From an uncultured Verrucomicrobiota bacterium (GTDB taxonomy: Bacteria > Verrucomicrobiota > Verrucomicrobiae > Opitutales > Opitutaceae), in assembly GCA_946482165.1 (NCBI GenBank), contig CAMLQS010000312.1, positions 1 through 6,079 of the forward strand: 6,079 nt of DNA. Reading direction: 5' to 3'. The notes below the pieces were generated by a model, which was not told the origin of the DNA, ran no database searches, and saw only the letters and a list, made by a program, of their open reading frames with translations. Shown piece after piece: positions 1 to 5,724 of the stretch (positions are counted from its first letter, which is position 1; each line of letters opens with the position of its first letter). The position numbers were made by a program, and so were the translations under genes.

Positions 1-683
1 GGCGCGAGCTGGCCGGAGAGAGGATTGATCACGAGCGCCACGGTGCCGGAGAGGGCGAGGTTGCCGGTGATGGCGAGTCGGTCGTTGGCGAGCGTGGTTC
101 CGCTCGGGTCGGTGGAGAGATCGAAGGCGAGGACGGAGCCGTCGACGGCGGTGAGGCCGGCGCCGAGGGTGAGCGTGCCGGCGGAGCCCATGCCGGCGCC
201 GGGCGTGAGGGCGCCGCGGTATTGGAGGGAGACGGGTTGGGAGATGGTGCCGGAGCCGGCGAGACGTCCGCCGGAGAGTCCCTTGGCGAGCGCGCCGCCC
301 CAGGTGCCGCCCCAGACCGTGACGGCGGAGGCGGCGAGGGCGCCGTCGACGCGGAGGGCGCCGTCCCAGACGGTCGTCGCGCCGGTGAAGGCGTGCGAGC
401 CGGTGACGCGGAGGGAGCCGGCGCCGGCCTTGACCAGCTTCATGACGCCGGCGAGGGATCCGGAGGAGCCGTCGAAGGTGTAGTCAAAGGGCGAATACAC
501 GGTGACGTCGCCGGGCTGGAGCACGCCGGAAAGGGCGACCGGGGACGCGTTGGAGGATGAGAGGTCGAAACGGACGGAGTCGCCGGCGGCGTAGGTGGCG
601 GAGGCGCCGGACGAGGTGTTTTTCCAGGCGGCGGTGGACCCGGTGTCCCAGGCGGAGGCGCCGGCGCCGGGCGACCACGCGAG
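1..683 (-). other. Autotransporter-associated (PATR-type) beta-strand repeat region of the lyase
   Basis: Residues about 629-855 of the lyase are Gly/Ala/Ser/Thr/Val-rich and nearly Cys-free. They follow the layout typical of the passenger-associated transport repeat family: an entry segment with WSPGAGASAWDTGSTAAWKN (631-650), then FDLSS, GVLQPGDVTVYSPFDYTFDG (681-700), then the signature stretch LVKAGAGSLRVTGSHAFTGA (711-730) followed by TTVWDGALRVDG (731-742). After this come LTPGAGMGSAGTLTLGAG (787-804) and LAITGNLALSGTVALVINPL (831-850), which resemble the segment often found before a C-terminal sorting or beta-barrel domain. Such modules fold as right-handed beta-helix stalks. In Opitutaceae-type proteins they commonly precede a PEP-CTERM-like anchor, but that part would lie outside the window and is not seen. 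Confidence 0.82.
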
Positions 684-2567
684 GGCGGCCCGGACCATGG
701 GGGGCGGGGGCGGAACGGTCATGTCGACGCCGAGGTAGTAGTCGACGTTGGAGCCCTGCACGTAGCCCTTGGTGGTGGCCTGCGTGCGGTAGGCCGGGTT
801 GTGCATGAGGGTGTAGAGGCGGTTGGCGGCGACGTTGTGCGTGGTGAAGATGCGGAGCGCGGTGTAGGCGCTGTTGACGAGGACGACCTCCTCGCGCCAG
901 TCGCCAAGGATGTCTCCCCAGAAGGCGGGGCGGCCGCCGTAGGCCTGGTGGACGCCCGAGCTGTAGAGGTCCCAGAGGCGGGCGGTGGTGCCGCCGGCTT
1001 GGCTGAACTTGTTGATGACCGGGCTGGTCGCCCCGCTGTTGGGGCCGTCGATGAATTCGCGGAGGAGATCGGCGTCCCACCAGAGGCCCTCGGGGGCCCA
1101 GACGTTGTTGGCGTAGATCTGCTCGCCCTTGGCGTTGAAGATGCCGGCCTGGGTAGAATACATCTCGTAGCCCTTGTGGGTGGAGTTGAGGTCGAGGGCG
1201 ATGCCGCGGCCGACGTCGACGACGTCGGTGGCATACCACTTCTTGAGCATCTGCCCGGTGCCGGCGTCGTAGTAGGCGGTGGCGAGGAAGCTCGGGTTGT
1301 TCTGCTGGATGATGTAATTCTCCAGGCCGGGGCGATCCGGGTTGATGTCGGCGACGTGGAAGCGGTCGCCGTGGGAGAGCTCCGGAATATTGAAGAGCTG
1401 GGTGCCGTCGTCGTCGATGACGTGGCCGATGTCGACGATCTCGTCCTTGCCGTCGTTGTCTACGTCCACGATGCGGATCTGGTGGCCCTCGGCGCCGTCG
1501 AAGGTCTGGGGCGTGGACCAGCGCTGGGAGAGCGCGCCGCCGCGGTAGTCGAAGGCGCTGAACACGCGGTAGAAGGCGCCGGAGTCGGCGCGATTGTATC
1601 CGTAGAAAATTACGCTGGGACGGAGGCCGTCCAGGTAGGCGATGGCGCACTTGTTGGTCAGGGTGCCATGCTGGGCCCAGGGGTTGGGAAGCGTGACGCG
1701 GCCGAGCTCGGCGCCGGAGAGGCCGTCGATGACGGAGACGAACTGGGTGGTGTTGTCGCCCGCGGTGATGGAGGCGACGGTCTGTCCGGCGGCGTTGGTG
1801 ACGGTGACGCCGTTGGCGGTGCGGACGGCGACCTCGGCGAGGCCGTCTCCGTCGAGGTCGTAGACGGTGACGTTGTCGGTGTCGCCGATAGAGATGACGG
1901 AGGAGCCGGGCTCGTAGGCGTTGGACTGGGCGGTGGAGTTCGGGCCCATGTCCATGCGCCAGAGGAAGGTGCCGTCGCGACGGTAGGCTTCGAGGTATTG
2001 GTTGAGGGAGGAGGCGGTGGGGACGCGGTCGACGAGGAAGTCGTATTCGCCGTCGCCGTCGAAGTCGCCGACCCAGCAGAACTTCACGTCGTAGGGCGTG
2101 GCGGGGGCGTCGGGATTGGGGTAGGCGGTGGCAAGGGGAAGGACGAGGGACGGCAGCGTGCGATTGTTGGTGCTCGGGGCGGTGGATCCGGCAGGCAGGG
2201 TGTAGGCGGCGCTGCGGGCCTGCTCCACGCCGTTGACGACGGGGGCGACCGAGTAGGCGATGGCGCCGGCGAGGGCGGTCGAGCCGGGAGTATCGAGGTA
2301 GTTGGTCGACGTCGTGATCGGGGTGGAGGTTATGCGGACGGGCGTGGCGCCGGCGACCGAGCGGTAGACGTGGAAACCGATATCGGTCGGTTCGTCGCCG
2401 AGCAGGCGCCAGCCGACGTAGGCCTGGGTGGAGCTGCTGCGCACGGCGACCACGCCGCGGCCGAGCGACTCCATCTGGCGCTGGGCGTGGAGCGTCGCAG
2501 GCAGGGCGAGCCACCACGTGCAGAGCAGAGCGAGGACAAATAGGAGGCGGTAACGGCGGGCTTGCAT
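1..2567 (-). CDS. Secreted rhamnogalacturonan lyase (PL11, YesW-like) with C-terminal autotransporter-type beta-strand repeats; 3' end outside window
   Basis: Predicted to cleave the alternating rhamnose-galacturonate backbone of rhamnogalacturonan I by beta-elimination, outside the cytoplasm. 855 codons are open from the ATG at 2567 to the window edge without a stop. Residues 1-28 are a signal peptide (RR near the start, LLFVLALLCTWWLALPA core, likely cut after LHA). Residues about 29-615 follow the PL11 order as I recall it from Bacillus YesW: RQMESLGRGVVAV (30-42), WRLLG (53-57), FHVYR (65-69), DFDGDGEYDF (168-177), VYDLDGDGLAEVAVRTA (235-251), CAIAYLDGLRPSVI (307-320), DVDNDGKDEI (368-377), HGDRFHVADINP (399-410), DVGRGIALDL (451-460), GLWWDADLLRE (494-504), DILGDWREEVV (552-562), RLYTLMHNPAYR (583-594). 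The Asp/Gly-rich loops suit the Ca-binding beta-propeller. A PPPPP hinge (619-623) leads to PATR-type modules (629 to the edge). The start is chosen for the signal peptide; it lies 8 bases after the preceding stop and has no Shine-Dalgarno. Family assignment is firm; the exact substrate is inferred. Confidence 0.93.
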   Translation of the reverse strand, partial: MQARRYRLLFVLALLCTWWLALPATLHAQRQMESLGRGVVAVRSSSTQAYVGWRLLGDEPTDIGFHVYRSVAGATPVRITSTPITTSTNYLDTPGSTALAGAIAYSVAPVVNGVEQARSAAYTLPAGSTAPSTNNRTLPSLVLPLATAYPNPDAPATPYDVKFCWVGDFDGDGEYDFLVDRVPTASSLNQYLEAYRRDGTFLWRMDMGPNSTAQSNAYEPGSSVISIGDTDNVTVYDLDGDGLAEVAVRTANGVTVTNAAGQTVASITAGDNTTQFVSVIDGLSGAELGRVTLPNPWAQHGTLTNKCAIAYLDGLRPSVIFYGYNRADSGAFYRVFSAFDYRGGALSQRWSTPQTFDGAEGHQIRIVDVDNDGKDEIVDIGHVIDDDGTQLFNIPELSHGDRFHVADINPDRPGLENYIIQQNNPSFLATAYYDAGTGQMLKKWYATDVVDVGRGIALDLNSTHKGYEMYSTQAGIFNAKGEQIYANNVWAPEGLWWDADLLREFIDGPNSGATSPVINKFSQAGGTTARLWDLYSSGVHQAYGGRPAFWGDILGDWREEVVLVNSAYTALRIFTTHNVAANRLYTLMHNPAYRTQATTKGYVQGSNVDYYLGVDMTVPPPPPMVRAALAWSPGAGASAWDTGSTAAWKNTSSGASATYAAGDSVRFDLSSSNASPVALSGVLQPGDVTVYSPFDYTFDGSSGSLAGVMKLVKAGAGSLRVTGSHAFTGATTVWDGALRVDGALAASAVTVWGGTWGGALAKGLSGGRLAGSGTISQPVSLQYRGALTPGAGMGSAGTLTLGAGLTAVDGSVLAFDLSTDPSGTTLANDRLAITGNLALSGTVALVINPLSGQLA

Positions 2568-2575
2568 GGGCGGGC

Positions 2576-3070
2576 TCAGGGGGCGGCGGGGGCGAACGTG
2601 TGCTCGAGCGATTCCGGAGTGAGGATGACGCGGGCGGGGGGAGATTGGCGAAGATCGGAAACTGCGCAGAACGCCTCGCCGCGCTGATTCGCGAGCAAAG
2701 GCATGCGCAGGCGCGCAGGGCGGGCGGCGGGCGGGAAGAGGAAGTGGAAGCGGACCTCGTGGTCTTGAAAAACGGAGACGAGGACGCGCTGCGCCTCCAT
2801 GGCCTTGCCGGCGGAATCGAGCAGCGTGCAAACGCGTGGAGCAGCCGCGAGAAGCGCCGCGCGATGTTGATCCAGGGTGGTCGAGGAAAGCGGTCCTGCA
2901 TCGGCCGGCAGCAGCGAAGCCGCGGCGGGCAGGGACAGGGACACGAGGATTTCAACGCTCTCGGCGTCCGCCGTGATCACGAGGCTGCTCTCGCCGGGGA
3001 GATGCGCGCGCGCGACGGGTTGGGCGCAGACGGCGGCGATCAGAAAGAGAAAGAGACGGACCGGGTTCAT
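2576..3070 (-). CDS. Small exported protein of unknown function (164 aa), coupled to the PL11 lyase
   Basis: I do not recognise a firm family. From the ATG at 3070 the product starts with a good signal peptide (MNPVRLFLFLIAAVCAQPVA, likely cleavage after ARA at residue 22), which would leave His23 as the mature N-terminus (HLPGES). The mature part is about 142 residues with alternating hydrophobic patterns suggesting beta-strands (SLVITADAESVEILVSLSLP, RVLVSVFQDHEVRFHFLFPP). It has two cysteines (81 and 135) that could pair in the periplasm, and no transmembrane segment after the signal. The Ala-His junction and strand pattern recall the ectodomain of HupE/UreJ-type membrane proteins, but the membrane half is absent; this link is weak. 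In-frame upstream starts exist (ATG 3121, ATG 3199). The one at 3070 is preferred because it places the hydrophobic core at the N-terminus; 3199 lies upstream of the putative -10 box. Its TGA is 8 bases before the lyase ATG, so one mRNA is likely. Confidence 0.8.
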   Translation of the reverse strand: MNPVRLFLFLIAAVCAQPVARAHLPGESSLVITADAESVEILVSLSLPAAASLLPADAGPLSSTTLDQHRAALLAAAPRVCTLLDSAGKAMEAQRVLVSVFQDHEVRFHFLFPPAARPARLRMPLLANQRGEAFCAVSDLRQSPPARVILTPESLEHTFAPAAP

Positions 3071-3345
3071 GGGCGGAGTGAGACGCGGAAGCAGCGGGGC
3101 GCGTCGGGGCGACGAGGCCATCGTTGTCGCGGCAGGCGCCAAGAAGGAGTGCGTCTGATTCGAACAGTAAGATATTATATTCTGATCGCCGGTTCGCAAG
3201 CGCGGCTCCCCTTCGAAACTGCGGCTTAGCGACGGTGCAGTCCGGACACGGAGGTGGCTGGCAGAAAGCAGGAAACGCGAAATGCATCCCCGACTATCGT
3301 GGAATCCGGATCTGGCGGCCTACAGTGGATTGTTTTTTCGCGATC
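3071..3345. other. Intergenic region between the solenoid-repeat gene and the 164-aa gene
   Basis: The 275 bases hold the candidate promoter and no gene I can support. Base composition is visibly less GC-biased than the flanks around 3155-3220. I see no stable GC-rich hairpin followed by a U-tract on the minus strand after the stop at 3346, so termination of the upstream gene is either Rho-dependent or absent. Two copies of the palindrome TTCGAA (3159-3164 and 3212-3217) flank the TATAAT. Confidence 0.6.
3174..3202 (-). promoter_or_regulatory. Candidate sigma-70-type promoter for the 164-aa protein / lyase pair
   Basis: An exact TATAAT lies on the minus strand at 3179-3174, inside the most AT-rich patch of an otherwise very GC-rich window (3171-3183). 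The -35 is poor: TTGCGA at 3199-3194 matches TTGACA at four of six positions but gives a spacer of only 14; no better hexamer exists at 16-18. Transcription would begin near 3167, leaving roughly 97 bases of leader before the ATG at 3070. The position, downstream of one gene's stop and upstream of the next gene, fits a real promoter. The same patch also reads TATTAT on the plus strand, but no plus-strand gene follows. Confidence 0.42.
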
Positions 3346-5703
3346 TCAACCGCGGGCGTCGAGGCGGGCTCGCCACTCGGCGGCGGCGGAAGGGTCGTGT
3401 TGACGCCAGTAAGACTCGACCGTGTCGGCGGCTTTGGCGCGGGTGATGGGATCGTCGATGGATCGGACCCACTCGGCCGCATTCTTGGGGTGGCTGAACG
3501 ATTGGGCGGAGACGAGGGTGGCCAGCGCCTGGTCGCGGGTGGGCCCTTTGGGGAGAGCGGCGAGGTAAGGGGCCGCCTTGGCGGGGTCGAAGCGGCCCCA
3601 GTTTTCGACGGTGAGCTGGAGGGCGGCGCTGCGTTCGGGCGAAGGGGGTAGACGGAGAGCCCAGGCGGTGGCGGCGGCGGGATCGGTGCGTCCCCAGTTG
3701 TCGGCGAGGCTGTTGATGGAGGCCGCATCGAGCCTTCCGGCAGGGAGACTGGCGGCGAAGGCGGCGGCGTCCCTGGGCGCGAACTGGGCAAGGCCGGCGA
3801 CGACGGCGTTGGCCAGTTCGGTCCGCAGCGGGCTGTCCGGGAGCGTATTTATCCGCGCGACTGCGGCGGGTGCGTCGTCGCGAGCCCAAGCGATGGCGAG
3901 GCTGCCCAAGGCCATTTCCCGAAGCCGCTCGTCGTTTATCTGCGGCAGGAGGGTCATGGCGGACGCGGGGTCGGTGAAGGACTGGGCCTCCACGATGGCG
4001 GCGAGCGCTTCCTGGCGTGCGGAACCGGCGGTTTGCGCCTGGGCCCAGGCGAGGGCGCCGGGGGTGTCGGTGGAGGCCCAGGCGCCGATGGAGTGTCGGA
4101 GGGCGCGGCGGCGCTCGGCCGGATCGGCGAGGGTGGCGGCCCAGCGGGCGGCGCCCTCGGGATCGACGGAGGCGCGGGCCTCGCCGAGGTAGCCGATGGC
4201 GTGGTTGCGCAGTTCGCCTTCGGGCAAGGTGAGCAACCATTCCTGGGCCCCGGCCGGGTCGAGAAGGGTGTAGGCCGCGGCGATGGCGCCCACGGCATCG
4301 CGCCGGGCGCCGCCGGAGGGTAATGCTTTGGCGAATACGGATGCCATGGCGGGATCCGTGTCGGCGAGATCGGTGCTGACGGAGCGCAGGAGCTCGGTGC
4401 GTTCGCTGCCGGAGGGGGACCCGAGCAGGTAATCGAGGGCGAGTTCGGGGTCCTCGCGGGCGATGAGGGCGAGGGTGGTGCCGAGGGTGGAAAGGCGCGC
4501 CTCGCCGGCGGGGAGCGCGGAGGCGGCCTCCAGGGCGGCTTCGGGCTCGGCCTTGCTCCAGAGGAGGATCACGTTCTTGAGCGCGTTGGCCCGGCCCGCG
4601 CCCTCGGGCAGGAGAGAGGCGCGGGCGAAGGCGTCGGCGGGGGCGATGTTGGCGAGGTTGCCGAGGACGAGGCCGGCGGCCGCTTCGCGGTCGCGGCCGG
4701 GCGGGAATTTGCCGACAAAGTCCAGGGCGCCTTCGGGGTCCCCGGCCGGCCAGGCGGAGGCGGCGAGGACGAGGGCCCGAGATCGGACCGGGCCAGGGGC
4801 GAGTTCGAGGACGAAGCGGGCGGCCGCGGCGGGAGCAAGGGAGGCCCAGTTTTGGACGACGGTGGCGAGGACCTCGGTGCGCTCCGCGCCGGCGGGCAAT
4901 CCCTCGGCCCAGGCGATGGCGGCGGCGGCGTCTTTCATCGCCCAGGCTTGGGCGACGGAGGCGAGGGCGAGGCGTCGCTCTTGCGGATGGAGGGCAAGCG
5001 TGGAGAGGGCGGCGGCGGCGGCGGACGGGGCGGCCGCGCCCCACGCGGCGAAGATACTGCCATAGGCGTCGCCGCGGCGGGTGGGAGGAAGGAGCGTCAC
5101 CAAGGCCAAGGCGGCGCGCGGATCACGGGAGGCCAAAAGAGGAATGGCCAGGCGGAGGGCGTCGGTCCGCGTGGCGCCGGGCGGGAGTTCGCGCAACCAG
5201 TCGGCGGCCGCGAAGGCATCGGCCTGCAGCCAGCCGTGGAAGGCGTCGAGCATGAGTTCGCCGCGCAGGGCGGAGGCCGGCAGACTCCGCGCAAAATCGA
5301 GGGCGGCGCGGGGATCGCGCTCGGCCCAGCGGGCGAGGAGGGTGCGGCGCAGTTCTTCCTGGGCGGGGGCGAGGACGTGCTCGCGGACGGCGGCGACGAG
5401 GCGGGAGAAGTCGGAGGGGGAGAGCCGGGAGAACTGGAGGTCCCAGTCGGCGTCGCGGAGCCAGGGGCCGTTGCGGCACTCCTCGGCGATGCGTGCGATG
5501 ACCTGGTCGAGCGTGAGGAGCGGCGCGGCGGCGGAGCCGGTCACATCGGAGGGCGGGGCGGAGAGGTTATCCTCGCCGCGGTTCGAGGGGGCGGAGGCGG
5601 AGGCCGGGGTGGCGGCGAAGGGGCGGAGGGCGAGTCGGTCGAGGGCGAAACCGGCGGCGAAGGCGGCGGACAAGGCCAAGCAGAAGGCGGCGGGAGGTCG
5701 CAC
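3346..5703 (-). CDS. Large exported protein made of about 20.5 tandem 32-residue helical repeats (785 aa)
   Basis: Function unknown; probably an extracytoplasmic helical solenoid used for binding. The start is GTG at 5703. Residues 1-27 (AAFCLALSAAFAAGFALDRL core) look like a signal peptide or N-terminal anchor, followed by an Ala/Ser/Pro linker (about 28-60) and a helical cap (61-128, including LTLDQVIARIAEECRNGPW). From residue 129 to the end the chain is a register of 32-residue units. Typical units begin RDPRAALDFARSLP, KDAAAAIAWAEGLPAG and TDPAAATAWALRLPPSPER. Consensus by position: D2 P3, A6, aromatic 9, L13 P14, G16, R19, L23, W30. Each unit reads as two short helices joined by an LPxGxxR turn. 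No catalytic motif is visible. The family looks like the uncharacterised Ala/Trp/Pro-repeat proteins common in Verrucomicrobia (from memory). The upstream neighbour ends 21 bases before it, in the same frame, and carries the same repeat, so the two are tandem paralogues and probably co-transcribed. No Shine-Dalgarno precedes the GTG (CCCTCTTTTCTC). Confidence 0.9.
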   Translation of the reverse strand: MRPPAAFCLALSAAFAAGFALDRLALRPFAATPASASAPSNRGEDNLSAPPSDVTGSAAAPLLTLDQVIARIAEECRNGPWLRDADWDLQFSRLSPSDFSRLVAAVREHVLAPAQEELRRTLLARWAERDPRAALDFARSLPASALRGELMLDAFHGWLQADAFAAADWLRELPPGATRTDALRLAIPLLASRDPRAALALVTLLPPTRRGDAYGSIFAAWGAAAPSAAAAALSTLALHPQERRLALASVAQAWAMKDAAAAIAWAEGLPAGAERTEVLATVVQNWASLAPAAAARFVLELAPGPVRSRALVLAASAWPAGDPEGALDFVGKFPPGRDREAAAGLVLGNLANIAPADAFARASLLPEGAGRANALKNVILLWSKAEPEAALEAASALPAGEARLSTLGTTLALIAREDPELALDYLLGSPSGSERTELLRSVSTDLADTDPAMASVFAKALPSGGARRDAVGAIAAAYTLLDPAGAQEWLLTLPEGELRNHAIGYLGEARASVDPEGAARWAATLADPAERRRALRHSIGAWASTDTPGALAWAQAQTAGSARQEALAAIVEAQSFTDPASAMTLLPQINDERLREMALGSLAIAWARDDAPAAVARINTLPDSPLRTELANAVVAGLAQFAPRDAAAFAASLPAGRLDAASINSLADNWGRTDPAAATAWALRLPPSPERSAALQLTVENWGRFDPAKAAPYLAALPKGPTRDQALATLVSAQSFSHPKNAAEWVRSIDDPITRAKAADTVESYWRQHDPSAAAEWRARLDARG
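3349..5319 (-). repeat. Tandem 96-bp (32-codon) protein-coding repeats, about 20.5 units
   Basis: Residues 129-785 of the 785-aa protein divide into twenty full units and a 17-residue half unit (HDPSAAAEWRARLDARG). By hand count eighteen full units are exactly 32 residues; unit 3 is 31 (one residue lost in the LPPTRR turn) and unit 4 is 33 (one gained in TLALHPQER). Ala at position 6 is present in all 21 units. Arg at position 19, or its indel-shifted equivalent, is present in 19 of 20; only unit 17 (PAGRLDAAS) has Asp. Trp or another aromatic at 9 and Trp at 30 recur in about half. Units are well diverged in sequence, so this is an old array rather than a recent duplication. Confidence 0.88.
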
Positions 5704-5724
5704 GAGAAAAGAGGGTCGGTCGGA

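Noticed and set aside
25..483. Plus-strand open frame at the left edge
   Set aside because: Lies antisense to the autotransporter-type repeats of the lyase; no recognisable content.
801..2543. Long plus-strand open frame (580 codons) antisense to the lyase
   Set aside because: It is rich in V, G, D, A and E with no domain sequence and lies exactly opposite the lyase. It arises because the lyase's GC-ending codons leave few stops on the other strand. The lyase frame has clear family motifs and a signal peptide.
484..2955. Minus-strand open frame of 823 codons overlapping the lyase and the small gene
   Set aside because: The translation is almost pure Arg/Pro/His with no domain pattern; it is an out-of-frame shadow of the two real genes, which read in the other minus-strand frames.
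2576..3070. Calling the 164-aa protein a HupE/UreJ family member
   Set aside because: Only the signal peptide junction and a vague ectodomain-like strand pattern agree; the multi-helix membrane domain that defines the family is absent.
2952..3287. Minus-strand open frame of 111 codons across the intergenic region
   Set aside because: Starts upstream of the putative promoter, runs out of frame into the small exported gene, and shows no signal peptide or domain.
3276..3342. Inverted repeat CGCGAAA / TTTCGCG with a 53-base loop near the end of the solenoid gene, considered as a terminator
   Set aside because: The arms are only 7 bases, the loop is long, and the T-run is on the plus strand, not after the stem in the direction of transcription.
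3124..3651. Plus-strand open frame of 175 codons spanning the intergenic region and the solenoid gene's 3' end
   Set aside because: Low-complexity Gly-rich translation, mostly antisense to the repeat gene, with no ribosome site.
3320..5044. Minus-strand open frame of 574 codons inside the solenoid gene
   Set aside because: An Arg/Pro-rich out-of-frame translation; the overlapping frame with the regular 32-residue repeat and an export signal is the real one.
3346..5319. Possible TPR, Sel1 or HEAT assignment of the repeats
   Set aside because: Period 32 and the P3/A6/aromatic-9/LP13-14/R19/W30 pattern do not match the key positions of these families as I know them; only the general two-helix layout is shared.
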